Shown here piece after piece: positions 10,071-18,302 of a stretch of DNA of 64,000 nucleotides. This DNA comes from Bacteroidota bacterium (lineage in GTDB: Bacteria; Bacteroidota; Bacteroidia; Bacteroidales; Lentimicrobiaceae). The stretch covers positions 374,073 through 438,072 of the forward strand of contig WSXU01000001.1 in assembly GCA_009773455.1 (NCBI GenBank), written 5' to 3'. The notes beneath the pieces are model-generated. The model was not told the DNA's origin. It saw only the letters and a program-made list of their open reading frames with translations, and searched no databases. Position 1 is the first letter of the stretch, and each line of letters begins with the position of its first letter. The position numbers and the translations under genes were made by a program.

Positions 10071-11228
10071 ATGCATAATTACACAGGTAACCTGGTCTCA
10101 AAACTTCCGTTTACCGGTACCAGCATTTTTGCGGTTATGTCGGGCATGGCGCGCGAATACAATGCCATCAATCTTTCACAGGGGTTTCCTGACTTTCCTG
10201 TTTCGGATGAATTGGTAAAACTGGTGAACAGCTTCATGAAAAAGGGGTTCAACCAGTATGCCCCGATGCCCGGGATTCTACCTTTACGGGAAGGCATTTC
10301 AGCTATGTTCCAGGCTAAGTACAATGCTGAATACCACCCCGAGACTGAGATTACCATCACGGCAGGAGCTACCCAGGCCCTGTTTACGGCCATTGCGGCA
10401 TTTATCCGGCCGGGTGATGAGGTCGTGGTTTTCGAACCGGCATACGACAGTTATGCACCGGCTGTTACCCTGCAGGGGGGGCTGGTTAAATATGCGAAAC
10501 TCAGGGAGCCGGATTACAGCATCGACTGGGATACCCTTCCATCACTTATTTCGGGCAATACGCGGATGATCATCATCAACTCACCGCATAACCCCACAGG
10601 CAGTATCCTTAAGGCAAACGACCTCAAAAGACTGGAGAAGCTCACAGCAAACCGCGATATCCTTATCCTGAGTGATGAGGTTTATGAACACCTGATTTTC
10701 GACGGACTGATTCACGAAAGTGCCTGCCGTTACCCATCACTGGCGAAACGGTCGCTGGTGATCGGATCGTTTGGCAAAACTTTTCATACCACCGGCTGGA
10801 AATGCGGCTTTGTACTGGCGCCTGCCAACCTCACGGCTGAATTCAGAAAAGTGCACCAGTTTGTCGTTTTCGCCGTGAACACACCTGTTCAGTATGCCGT
10901 AGCCGAATTTCTTAAAAAACCTGAAAACTATCTTAATCTCGGTGAATTCTACCAGCAGAAACGCGACCTGTTTCTAAAACTGACCGCTTCTTCCAGATTC
11001 AAATCTGTTCCCGCCGGAGGAACCTACTTTCAGTTGCTCGACTATAGCCGCATCAGCGATGAAAAGGAGTTCGATTTTGCTGTAAGACTCACCAAAGAAT
11101 ACGGAATTGCTTCCGTACCGGTTTCATCGTTTTATCATAATCAGGCCGACAACAAAGTGCTGCGGTTTTGTTTTGCCAAGACCACCGAAACGCTTGAAAA
11201 AGCGGCCGAAGTCATCTGCAGGATCTGA
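10071..11228 (+). CDS. PLP-dependent aminotransferase class I/II (methionine/kynurenine aminotransferase-like)
   Basis: A 385-residue fold-type I aminotransferase from the ATG at 10071. It shows the opening INLSQGFPDFPV, substrate-binding NSPHNPTGSI, LSDEVYEHLIFDG and the PLP-lysine motif SFGKTFHTTGWKCGF, followed by the C-terminal arginine in VLRFCFAKT. This combination matches the YbdL/kynurenine aminotransferase subgroup, which moves amino groups from methionine, glutamine or aromatic amino acids to 2-oxo acids. An upstream GTG at 10047 is in frame but sits inside the promoter box. The gene is monocistronic and divergent from pgk. Exact substrate preference is inferred only. Confidence 0.92.
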   Translation: MHNYTGNLVSKLPFTGTSIFAVMSGMAREYNAINLSQGFPDFPVSDELVKLVNSFMKKGFNQYAPMPGILPLREGISAMFQAKYNAEYHPETEITITAGATQALFTAIAAFIRPGDEVVVFEPAYDSYAPAVTLQGGLVKYAKLREPDYSIDWDTLPSLISGNTRMIIINSPHNPTGSILKANDLKRLEKLTANRDILILSDEVYEHLIFDGLIHESACRYPSLAKRSLVIGSFGKTFHTTGWKCGFVLAPANLTAEFRKVHQFVVFAVNTPVQYAVAEFLKKPENYLNLGEFYQQKRDLFLKLTASSRFKSVPAGGTYFQLLDYSRISDEKEFDFAVRLTKEYGIASVPVSSFYHNQADNKVLRFCFAKTTETLEKAAEVICRI

Positions 11229-11366
11229 TCCTGATGCGCCAGCCTGAAAACGGGCAAGGCAGTACACGAATACTATCAATGCGAAGAAGTTATGCTTAAT
11301 GGTTGGCGGATTACCGACTTGTTATAACTATTCAGTCTTTCTTTCTGTTTTATCTGATAATTTTCT

Positions 11367-11374
11367 TATATTTG
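11367..11374 (+). promoter_or_regulatory. -7 promoter box of the 88-residue membrane protein gene
   Basis: TATATTTG, an exact match to TAnnTTTG, lies 21 bp upstream of the ATG at 11396. It supports this small ORF as a real, separately transcribed gene. Confidence 0.65.
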
Positions 11375-11395
11375 TCATAATCAGCAATTTCAGCC

Positions 11396-11662
11396 ATGGC
11401 AAATCATCCTTCAGAATCACCGGTCAGCCCCACCCAACGCGATTTTCAGGAATTTATGCAGCGGGGTGACGACTTTTTCAAGATCGAACTTCTTCGTCCG
11501 GCCAGGGCCTGGTACAACAAAGCCCTGGAGCTTAACATTGAAACGGATACAGTCAGACAGCGGATTGCGGAGTGTGACCGTATGCTCTCTTTTGAAAACA
11601 AGGTCGTCGGCCTGCTTTCTATTGTAGCAGCCATTCTGCTGATTGCCCTGTTTGTCATCTGA
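11396..11662 (+). CDS. Small C-terminally anchored membrane protein of unknown function
   Basis: An 88-residue protein not recognised as a named family. Residues about 15-65 form a soluble part rich in charged and aromatic residues (RGDDFFKIELLRPARAWYNK followed by ALEL), resembling one and a half TPR-like helices. The last ~18 residues (VVGLLSIVAAILLIALFVI) form a single terminal transmembrane helix, so it should be a tail-anchored inner membrane protein facing the cytosol. It has its own -7 box and a clean ATG. It stands between the aminotransferase and transaldolase genes without operon linkage. The coding call is good; the function is unknown. Confidence 0.75.
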   Translation: MANHPSESPVSPTQRDFQEFMQRGDDFFKIELLRPARAWYNKALELNIETDTVRQRIAECDRMLSFENKVVGLLSIVAAILLIALFVI

Positions 11663-11830
11663 ATCATTCGCCTGTTTCAGATTTGTAATGTGCGTGCTTA
11701 GGGTGCGTGCAACCTGCACTATTATTATTTACCCAATCGAATTGCAATCGCCGAAACCTGCGCCGGTTCTGGTGATTAATAACAGCAATATTATTCCGGG
11801 TTGTTGATTTCCCTGCTTAAACATACTTCC

Positions 11831-11838
11831 TATCTTTG
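11831..11838 (+). promoter_or_regulatory. -7 promoter box of transaldolase
   Basis: TATCTTTG, an exact consensus match, lies 17 bp upstream of the ATG at 11856, implying a very short 5' leader. Confidence 0.7.
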
Positions 11839-11855
11839 CAAAAACACCTTCCCGG

Positions 11856-12818
11856 ATGAATGCCCTTGAACAATTAAAACAGTACACCCGTGTAGTCGCC
11901 GATACCGGCGATTTTGAATCAATGCAGGCCTATCTGCCCGTTGATGCCACCACCAACCCCTCGCTGATTTATGCTTCAGCAAAGGATGAAAGGTACAGGC
12001 ACCTGGCCGCACAAGCCGCGGCTGAAGCCCGGATGCTGAGCAACGATCCGGCTACACAGCTTTCGCTGTGCCTCGATCGTGTTGCCGTTAAGTTCGGACT
12101 TGAAATCCTTAAAATTGTACCGGGACGTGTCAGCACCGAAGTGGATGCCAGGCTGTCGTTCGACTCCGAGGCAACCATCAACAAAGCCTTTGAACTGATA
12201 AACCTTTATGAGGCGGCCGGCATCGGCCGGAACCGTATCCTCATCAAGGTAGCCGCCACCTGGGAAGGCATCCGGGCTGCCAGGACACTCGAAAAGGAAG
12301 GCATCCACTGCAACCTCACCCTGCTCTTTTCAAAGATCCAGGCCGTGGCTTGTGCCGATGCCGGGATAACCCTGATTTCTCCATTTGTGGGACGCATCCT
12401 CGACTGGTATAAAAAAGAAAGAAACCTTGACAATATCGATCCGGCAGAAGATCCGGGTGTTGTGTCGGTAACCGAAATTTTCAATTACTACAAGAAATTC
12501 GGCTATGCCACCGAAGTGATGGGCGCCAGCTTCCGCAACAAAGGCGAAATTATTGAACTGGCCGGGTGCGATCTGCTGACCATTGCCCCTTCATTGCTAA
12601 AGGAACTTGAAGAATCCGATGAAGTGGTCGGACTGAAACTCGATGCGGCAAAAGCAGCCCTGCTCACACCCGCCAGAATCCCATCCGATGAGAAATCATT
12701 CCGCTGGCTGATGAATGAAGATGCCATGGCTACCGAGAAACTGGCCGAAGGCATCCGGAAATTCACGGTTGATCTTCTGAAACTTGAAGATTTCCTGAAA
12801 AAAGAGTTTTTGAACTAA
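11856..12818 (+). CDS. tal: Transaldolase (TalB type)
   Basis: A 320-residue cytosolic pentose phosphate enzyme moving a dihydroxyacetone unit between sedoheptulose 7-phosphate and glyceraldehyde 3-phosphate. The family start [19 protein letters not shown] and the DATTNPSLI motif are present. The Schiff-base lysine lies in [15 protein letters not shown], followed by [11 protein letters not shown] and [13 protein letters not shown]. The length equals that of E. coli TalB. It has its own promoter box. No transketolase is adjacent. Confidence 0.97.
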   Translation: MNALEQLKQYTRVVADTGDFESMQAYLPVDATTNPSLIYASAKDERYRHLAAQAAAEARMLSNDPATQLSLCLDRVAVKFGLEILKIVPGRVSTEVDARLSFDSEATINKAFELINLYEAAGIGRNRILIKVAATWEGIRAARTLEKEGIHCNLTLLFSKIQAVACADAGITLISPFVGRILDWYKKERNLDNIDPAEDPGVVSVTEIFNYYKKFGYATEVMGASFRNKGEIIELAGCDLLTIAPSLLKELEESDEVVGLKLDAAKAALLTPARIPSDEKSFRWLMNEDAMATEKLAEGIRKFTVDLLKLEDFLKKEFLN

Positions 12819-12908
12819 TCAGAATCAGCTCCATTCTTTTTTCAGAAAGTGCCGGATGTAATCCCGTGAACTTTCATTTCCGTATCCCGCAAACCTTGAA
12901 AATTTCCA

Positions 12909-12916
12909 TACATTTG
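12909..12916 (+). promoter_or_regulatory. Possible -7 box upstream of the PfkB kinase gene
   Basis: TACATTTG matches TAnnTTTG exactly, 140 bp upstream of the ATG at 13057. The implied leader would contain the hairpin and heptad repeats at 12981-13053. Confidence 0.45.
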
Positions 12917-12980
12917 CACGCCCGTTTTCGAATGTCATGAATTTGTTATTGAAATTCAATTTATTACCGGGATTTAAATC

Positions 12981-13053
12981 CTTTACCTTTTACCTGCCTG
13001 CAGCAGGCAGGCTTTAGACTTTTTACTTTTTACTTTTTACTTTAAACTTTAAT
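12981..13053 (+). repeat. Heptad repeat tract with embedded GC-rich hairpin
   Basis: Two heptads (CTTTACC, TTTTACC) are followed by a hairpin CCTGCCTG-CAG-CAGGCAGG at 12993-13011. Six consecutive heptads of the form CTTTNNA follow at 13012-13053 (CTTTAGA, CTTTTTA three times, CTTTAAA, CTTTAAT). The tract ends 3 bp before the PfkB kinase ATG. Similar heptads occur at 19592-19605, 63706-63733 and 63857-63884. Confidence 0.8.
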
Positions 13054-13056
13054 AAC

Positions 13057-13980
13057 ATGAGTTTAGTTGTTGTCGGAACCGTCGCTTTTGATGCCATTGA
13101 AACCCCTTTTGGAAAAACAGATAAAATACTGGGCGGTGCCGGTACCTTCATCGGGCTTGCCGCCGGAAAGCTGAATGTTGAGACAAAGATTGTTTCTGTG
13201 GTCGGAGGTGATTTCCCGAAGGAATATCTTGATCTGCTGAACAGGAATGGCGTGGAGACTTCAGGAATACGCGTTATCCCTGAAGGTAAAACCTTCTTCT
13301 GGGCCGGACGCTACCACAATGATATGAATACCCGCGATACACTTGCAACAGAATTGAATGTTCTGGCCGACTTCGACCCTGTTCTTCCGGACTCATATAA
13401 AGATTGTACTTTCCTGATGCTGGGTAATCTTACCCCTCAGATTCAGAAGTCGGTAATTGATCAGCTTCCGGTTAAGCCGAAACTCATTGTGATGGATACC
13501 ATGAATTACTGGATGAACACCGCCTGGGATGACCTGTTGGAAGTGATCGGTATGGTGGATGTACTTACCATCAACGACGAAGAGGCAAGGCAGTTATCGG
13601 GCGAGTATTCACTGATGAAGGCTGCCCGGAAAATTATTGGCATGGGACCTGAATTCCTGGTGATTAAAAAAGGGGAACATGGTGCACTGCTTTTCAACAA
13701 AGAGAGTGTATTCTTCGCCCCGGCCCTACCGCTTGAAGAAGTATTTGATCCGACCGGAGCAGGCGATACCTTTGCCGGTGGCTTCATCGGATATCTGGCT
13801 AAAACCGGCGATATCTCCTTCGAAAATATGAAGCGCGCCATCATCTTCGGTTCGGCCATGGCTTCATTCACGGTTGAGAAATTCGGTACCGAGGGACTCC
13901 AGGCGATGCAGAACGGAGATCTGAGCGACCGTATCCGACTGTTCTCCGACCTGGTTCAGTTTGATATCGACCTTGACTGA
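13057..13980 (+). CDS. PfkB family carbohydrate/nucleoside kinase
   Basis: A 307-residue ribokinase-fold kinase. The N-terminal substrate region has LGGAGTFIGLAAGKL. The C-terminal PfkB signature DPTGAGDTFAGGF contains the catalytic aspartate and the anion hole. The family includes ribokinase, adenosine kinase and fructokinase; motifs alone do not fix the substrate. The length is normal. It lies between transaldolase and the EF-G-like gene, and an unusual repeat tract directly abuts its start codon. A weak palindrome (CACAAACCCCGGGGCTTGTG, 13991-14010) follows the stop and may end transcription. Confidence 0.92.
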   Translation: MSLVVVGTVAFDAIETPFGKTDKILGGAGTFIGLAAGKLNVETKIVSVVGGDFPKEYLDLLNRNGVETSGIRVIPEGKTFFWAGRYHNDMNTRDTLATELNVLADFDPVLPDSYKDCTFLMLGNLTPQIQKSVIDQLPVKPKLIVMDTMNYWMNTAWDDLLEVIGMVDVLTINDEEARQLSGEYSLMKAARKIIGMGPEFLVIKKGEHGALLFNKESVFFAPALPLEEVFDPTGAGDTFAGGFIGYLAKTGDISFENMKRAIIFGSAMASFTVEKFGTEGLQAMQNGDLSDRIRLFSDLVQFDIDLD

Positions 13981-14068
13981 CGGATCTATACACAAACCCC
14001 GGGGCTTGTGATATATTCTGCTTCTTTAACAATCATCTTTAAACCTCTTTTTCAGGTCCGAGAGCCTG

Positions 14069-14089
14069 TTGCCTGCCACTAACAGGCAA
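14069..14089. repeat. Intergenic hairpin of the GCAGGC type
   Basis: TTGCCTG and CAGGCAA form a 7-bp stem with a 7-base loop, in the 243-bp gap between the PfkB kinase and EF-G-like genes. The stem sequence resembles the hairpins at 12993-13011 and 19462-19587. Confidence 0.55.
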
Positions 14090-14149
14090 ATGGCGGACTG
14101 AAGCTTCCTGTTGATTCCGGTTCTAAATAATCCATTTTTCAACAGGCAT

Positions 14150-14179
14150 TTTGTTATTGTACAGATTTTTATAACTTTG
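14150..14179 (+). promoter_or_regulatory. -33/-7 promoter of the EF-G-like gene
   Basis: TTTG at 14150-14153 and TAACTTTG at 14172-14179 are separated by 18 bp, close to the Bacteroidota consensus TTTG-N19-TAnnTTTG. The gene starts 44 bp downstream at 14224. Confidence 0.75.
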
Positions 14180-14223
14180 TCGCCCTTTCGAAATCGGATT
14201 AATCATCATAACTTGCTAAAAAC

Positions 14224-16359
14224 ATGAAGGTTTACAAAACAAATGAGTTAAGGAATATCGTACTCATCGGTGGCGCTAAAACAGGAAAGACAACCCTGTC
14301 GGAAGCCATTCTATTTGAAAGCGGCGTAATTAACAGGCGCGGCTCGATCGAAGATAAGAATACTGTTTCGGATTATCGTGAAATTGAGCTGGAGCGCCAG
14401 AATTCAGTTTCATCAACCATACTTTATGCTGAGCATAAAGGGCATAAGATCAATGTGATCGATGCTCCCGGTTTCGATGATTTTATCGGAGAAGTTGTTG
14501 CAGGCCTTCATGCAGCCGATACCGCATTTATGGTAATCAACGGTCAGAATGGCGTGGAAGTCGGTACCGAAATCAACTGGAGGCAGGCCACTGCAAACCA
14601 CAAACCGGTTGTTTTCCTCATTAATCATCTCGAACACGAAAAATCCAGTTTCGAAGAAAGTATCCGCCAGCTCAAAACACAGTTTGGTGGCAGTGTTACT
14701 CCGCTTCAATATCCGGTAAACGAAGGTCATAGCTTCAACTCCATCATCGATGTGCTGCAGCAGAAAATGCTCAAATATCCTTCAGGCGGAGGAAAAGCTG
14801 AAGTGCTGGATATTCCGGCAGATCAGAAAGCCAAAGCTGAAGAGATGCTCAACAGCCTGATTGAGACCGCTGCCGAGAACGATGAAACCCTCATGGAATC
14901 ATTCTTTGAAAACGGAACCCTCACTACCGACGAACTGAAACGAGGATTGAAACTTGGTATTATGAACCGCGGTTTGTTCCCGGTACTCTGTATCGGTGCC
15001 AAGCTCAATATCGGTGTTGATTCCATGCTTGATTTTGTCATCAATTATCTTCCTGCCCCGGACGAAATGCCGGCCCGCAAGACGAAAGAGGGGAAAGAAC
15101 TCAAATGCAAAGCAACCGATCCAACCTCAGCGCTGATTTTCAAGACTTCGATCGAAGAACATCTTGGCGAAATTTCATTCTTCAAGGTGTTGGCAGGTGA
15201 AATCACCGAAGCCATGGATATGGTGAATGGTGTAAACGGGTCGAAAGAGCGTATTTCGCAGTTGTTTGCCGTTGCCGGTAAGAAACGCGAAAAACTTGAG
15301 AAGGTAGTTGCCGGTGATATTGCAGCAACCATCAAACTGAAGAATGCCCGCACCAATCAGACCCTCAACGCCCCAAAGAACTCGGGCGATGTGATTGAAC
15401 CGATCGAATTCCCGGCCCCTAAAATTACCATGGCCATCAAGGCAAAGAATACCGCCGATGACGAAAAGCTGGGTGTTGCCCTGACCGAAATCCAGAAGGT
15501 TGACCCGACCCTCACGATTGAATATTCGAAAGAACTGAAGCAGATCATCATCCGCGGACAGGGTGAACTTCACCTGAATATTGCCAAATGGCTGATCGAG
15601 AACATCGAAAAGATCGGCATTGAGTATTATGCCCCGAGAATTCCTTACCGGGAAACCATCACCAAGTCAGCCAAGGCGATGTACCGTCACAAAAAACAGT
15701 CGGGCGGATCCGGTCAGTTTGGAGAGGTACATATGCTCATCCAGCCTTATACCGAGGATATGGTTCCTCAGAAAGAATTCCCGATCAGGGGTACTGAAGA
15801 GCATCTGCTTCCCTGGGGTGGAAAACTCATTTTCAACAACTGTATCGTCGGCGGATCTATTGATGCCCGCTTCCAGCCTGCTATCCTGAAAGGGATCATG
15901 GAGAAGATCGAAGAAGGTCCTTTGACCGGTTCCTATGCCCGTGATATCGTGGTTAACATCTACGACGGTAAAATGCACCCTGTTGACTCCAATGAACTTG
16001 CCTTTAAACTTGCCGGACGTCAGGCATTCAAAGAAGCCTTTAAAAATGCAGGTCCGAAGATTCTTGAGCCCATCTATGATGTTGAAGTCATGGTGCCCTC
16101 CGATCGCATGGGTGATATCATGACCGACCTTCAGGGTCGTCGTGCCATCATCATGGGAATGGACAGTGAAGGCAACTACCAGATCGTAAAAGCCAAAGTT
16201 CCTCTTGCTGAGATGAACCGTTATTCTACCGCACTGAGTTCAATCACCAGCGGCAGCGGAACCTATTCGCTCAAATTTGCCGAGTATTCTCAGGTTCCGG
16301 GCGATGTTCAGACAGCTCTGCTCAAAGCTTACGAAGAACAGGAGAAAGAAGACGAATAG
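14224..16359 (+). CDS. EF-G-like translation factor with degenerate GTPase centre
   Basis: A 711-residue protein with full EF-G domain order: G domain, domain II, domain III, domain IV (SGGSGQFGEVHM; tip loop HPVDSNE) and domain V. The P loop GGAKTGKTT is intact, but three GTPase elements differ from canonical EF-G. Switch I RGITI is replaced by RQNSVSS. Switch II DTPGHVDF is DAPGFDDF, so the catalytic His is Phe. The NKxD box is NHLE. From what I recall, Bacteroides has an EF-G paralogue reported to support translocation without GTP hydrolysis; this gene is a plausible counterpart. No rpsL/rpsG/tuf neighbours are present, so it is not the housekeeping fusA. It has its own promoter and terminator. 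Confidence 0.9.
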   Translation: MKVYKTNELRNIVLIGGAKTGKTTLSEAILFESGVINRRGSIEDKNTVSDYREIELERQNSVSSTILYAEHKGHKINVIDAPGFDDFIGEVVAGLHAADTAFMVINGQNGVEVGTEINWRQATANHKPVVFLINHLEHEKSSFEESIRQLKTQFGGSVTPLQYPVNEGHSFNSIIDVLQQKMLKYPSGGGKAEVLDIPADQKAKAEEMLNSLIETAAENDETLMESFFENGTLTTDELKRGLKLGIMNRGLFPVLCIGAKLNIGVDSMLDFVINYLPAPDEMPARKTKEGKELKCKATDPTSALIFKTSIEEHLGEISFFKVLAGEITEAMDMVNGVNGSKERISQLFAVAGKKREKLEKVVAGDIAATIKLKNARTNQTLNAPKNSGDVIEPIEFPAPKITMAIKAKNTADDEKLGVALTEIQKVDPTLTIEYSKELKQIIIRGQGELHLNIAKWLIENIEKIGIEYYAPRIPYRETITKSAKAMYRHKKQSGGSGQFGEVHMLIQPYTEDMVPQKEFPIRGTEEHLLPWGGKLIFNNCIVGGSIDARFQPAILKGIMEKIEEGPLTGSYARDIVVNIYDGKMHPVDSNELAFKLAGRQAFKEAFKNAGPKILEPIYDVEVMVPSDRMGDIMTDLQGRRAIIMGMDSEGNYQIVKAKVPLAEMNRYSTALSSITSGSGTYSLKFAEYSQVPGDVQTALLKAYEEQEKEDE

Positions 16360-16378
16360 TTTTCAGTTACCCTGCCAT

Positions 16379-16412
16379 AAAAAGGCTGTTCCTCCTGGAA
16401 TGGCCTTTTTTT
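16379..16412 (+). terminator. Intrinsic terminator after the EF-G-like gene
   Basis: AAAAAGGC pairs with GCCTTTTT across a 16-base loop and runs into TTTTTTT, 20 bp after the stop codon. Confidence 0.8.
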
Positions 16413-16506
16413 ATAGTTGGCCCGCATCTTACCCGCCACAGGCGGGGAGCCCTTATGATGCGGACTCCCACAACTTCTATTTTAAGTCCACTCAGAAAAG
16501 CAGGAA

Positions 16507-16569
16507 ATTCAATGATTTTCAGCTGTCTGACCCCCAACCCCAAAGGGGGACATCTGAAAATCATTGAAT
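16507..16569. repeat. 16-bp inverted repeat enclosing a C5/G5 hairpin
   Basis: ATTCAATGATTTTCAG (16507-16522) is exactly complementary to CTGAAAATCATTGAAT (16554-16569). The 31-base centre itself folds: TGTC/GACA and CCCCC/GGGGG arms around AACCCCAAA. Transcribed, it would make a long two-tier stem-loop. It is too far from a gene end (about 150 bp) and lacks a U run, so it is unlikely to be a simple terminator. Confidence 0.8.
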
Positions 16570-16733
16570 CAAAATGTCCTCCCTCCTGGTAATAGGGCAC
16601 CAAAAGACCATCCGGAGCAGGCTCAATTTCAAATAGCAGGAATGGAGGATACCAGCTGAATATTATTCAGTAACAGGCGAAGAACATCCGGAAAATTTCT
16701 TCAATCGGCTGAACAACAATATTTCAAAAATAG

Positions 16734-16741
16734 TATCTTTG
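16734..16741 (+). promoter_or_regulatory. -7 promoter box of the GH30 gene
   Basis: TATCTTTG, an exact match to TAnnTTTG, 79 bp upstream of the chosen start at 16821. Confidence 0.6.
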
Positions 16742-16820
16742 CTCTTCAACGTTAGTGTAACTTTCACACCAACCCGATATATTCCGGTTCAGGCTTTTTA
16801 TAATGATCAAATCCACCGAT

Positions 16821-18269
16821 ATGAAACGACTTATCTTATGCATGGCAGCAGCTTCACTGGTACATTTCACCACTGCCCAGGTTCAGCCGGTAAAACCCGG
16901 TTCAACGGAATCGAAGGTTAAAGTTTACACAACTGCCGATAACAGCGATTACCGTCTGACACAGACCGCAACCCTTGAATTCAGTGAGACAGGTCAGCCG
17001 TTTGAAACGGAAATCTGTGTCTTTGTCGATCCGTCGCGGACATTCCAGACATTCCTCGGAATCGGGGGTGCCATCACCGATGCTTCGGCCGAAACATTTT
17101 ACAAATTGCCTGAAAAAAGGCAAAAGGAAATCCTGAATGCCTATTTTAATCCGAAGGAAGGCATCGGATATAGCCTGCTGCGCACAAACATGAACAGCTG
17201 TGATTTTTCCAGCGGAAGCTATACCTATGTCACCGAAGGCGATGCCGATCTGAAATCATTTTCTGTAGATGTTGACAAGAAATTCAAAATACCAATGATA
17301 AAACAGGCCATGGCTGCTGCCGGTGGAACTCTTCCACTGTATATCAGTCCGTGGAGTCCGCCGGCCTGGATGAAAGACAACAACAATATGCTTCAGGGAG
17401 GGAAACTGAAACCGGAATTTTACAAGAGCTGGGCCAACTATTATGTGAAATACATCAACAGCATCGAAAAGGAAGGCGTTCCGGTTTGGGGCCTGAGCAT
17501 TCAGAATGAACCCATGGCAAAGCAAAGGTGGGAAAGCTGCATCTATACAGCCGAAGAGGAGCGCGACTTTCTGAAGAAATTCCTGGGGCCCACCCTGAAG
17601 AACGCGGGTTTATCAGATAAGAATGTTATTGTCTGGGATCATAACCGCGACCTGATCTATCAGCGTGCCCAGACCTATTTTTCTGACCCTGAAGTGGCGA
17701 AGTATGCCTGGGGAATCGGGTTTCACTGGTACGAAGACTGGAGCGGCGGCCTGCCTGTGTTTGAGAATGTGCGCAGGGTTCATGAAGCTTTTCCGGATGA
17801 AAATATCCTGTTTACCGAAGGATGTGCCGAAAGCTTTGATGCAAACCGCTATAGCTTCTGGGGCCTTGGCGAGGAGTATGGCCGGTCGATGATACACGAT
17901 TTCAACAACGGCGCTGTAGGCTGGACCGACTGGAATATCCTGCTGGATGAGTTCGGTGGTCCGAACCATGTCGGCAATTTCTGTTTCGCCCCCATGCATG
18001 GGAATACCAAAACCGGGGAACTTACCTTAACAAACTCCTATTATTACATCGGCCATTTCTCTAAGTTTATCCGTCCGGGAGCCAAAAGGATCATAGCCTC
18101 GCCCAGCCGCAGCCAGCTGATTGCCACAGCCTTTGTCAATACGGACGGATCGGTGGTCGTGGTGGTGATGAATGAAAGCAATCAGCCAACGGAGTATAAG
18201 CTCTGGGTTAACGGTAAAACTGTACCGGTAACCAGTCTGCCGCATTCAATAGCGACACTGGTCTTCTGA
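16821..18269 (+). CDS. Secreted glycoside hydrolase family 30 (glucosylceramidase-like)
   Basis: A 482-residue enzyme from the ATG at 16821, which begins a clean signal peptide (MKRLILCMAAASLVHFTTAQ); an ATG six codons earlier is also in frame. The GH30 (beta/alpha)8 barrel shows the acid/base Glu in LSIQNEPMA (about residue 230) and the nucleophile Glu in ILFTEGCAES (about 333), with conserved GIGGAITDASAET and SPWSPPAWMKDNN. A short beta-sandwich domain closes it. Family activities include beta-glucosylceramidase, beta-1,6-glucanase and xylanase; the GIGGAxTDA and WSPPAWMK motifs fit the GH30_1/GH30_3 group best. It converges with the reductase gene that follows. Confidence 0.93.
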   Translation: MKRLILCMAAASLVHFTTAQVQPVKPGSTESKVKVYTTADNSDYRLTQTATLEFSETGQPFETEICVFVDPSRTFQTFLGIGGAITDASAETFYKLPEKRQKEILNAYFNPKEGIGYSLLRTNMNSCDFSSGSYTYVTEGDADLKSFSVDVDKKFKIPMIKQAMAAAGGTLPLYISPWSPPAWMKDNNNMLQGGKLKPEFYKSWANYYVKYINSIEKEGVPVWGLSIQNEPMAKQRWESCIYTAEEERDFLKKFLGPTLKNAGLSDKNVIVWDHNRDLIYQRAQTYFSDPEVAKYAWGIGFHWYEDWSGGLPVFENVRRVHEAFPDENILFTEGCAESFDANRYSFWGLGEEYGRSMIHDFNNGAVGWTDWNILLDEFGGPNHVGNFCFAPMHGNTKTGELTLTNSYYYIGHFSKFIRPGAKRIIASPSRSQLIATAFVNTDGSVVVVVMNESNQPTEYKLWVNGKTVPVTSLPHSIATLVF

Positions 18270-18302
18270 TCCTGAAGTTCCGGTCAGAAGGAAATAACCC
18301 TT

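Larger units (their letters stand above)
16413..16820. other. Intergenic region with hairpin repeats
   Basis: This gap of about 400 bp carries no convincing ORF. It contains a CCCGCC-ACA-GGCGGG hairpin (16432-16446), a long inverted repeat (16507-16569) and the promoter box of the GH30 gene (16734-16741). Nothing else is recognisable. Confidence 0.7.

Noticed and set aside
12981-13053. Heptad tract considered as a CRISPR-like array
   Set aside because: Units are 7 bp with no unique spacers and no cas genes in the window.
13991-14010. Palindrome CACAAACCCCGGGGCTTGTG as a terminator of the PfkB gene
   Set aside because: One internal mismatch, no loop and no U run; mentioned only as weak evidence in the gene entry.
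5831-18269. GH3 and GH30 genes considered as a polysaccharide utilization locus
   Set aside because: They are about 8 kb apart on opposite strands with housekeeping genes between and no SusC/SusD pair.
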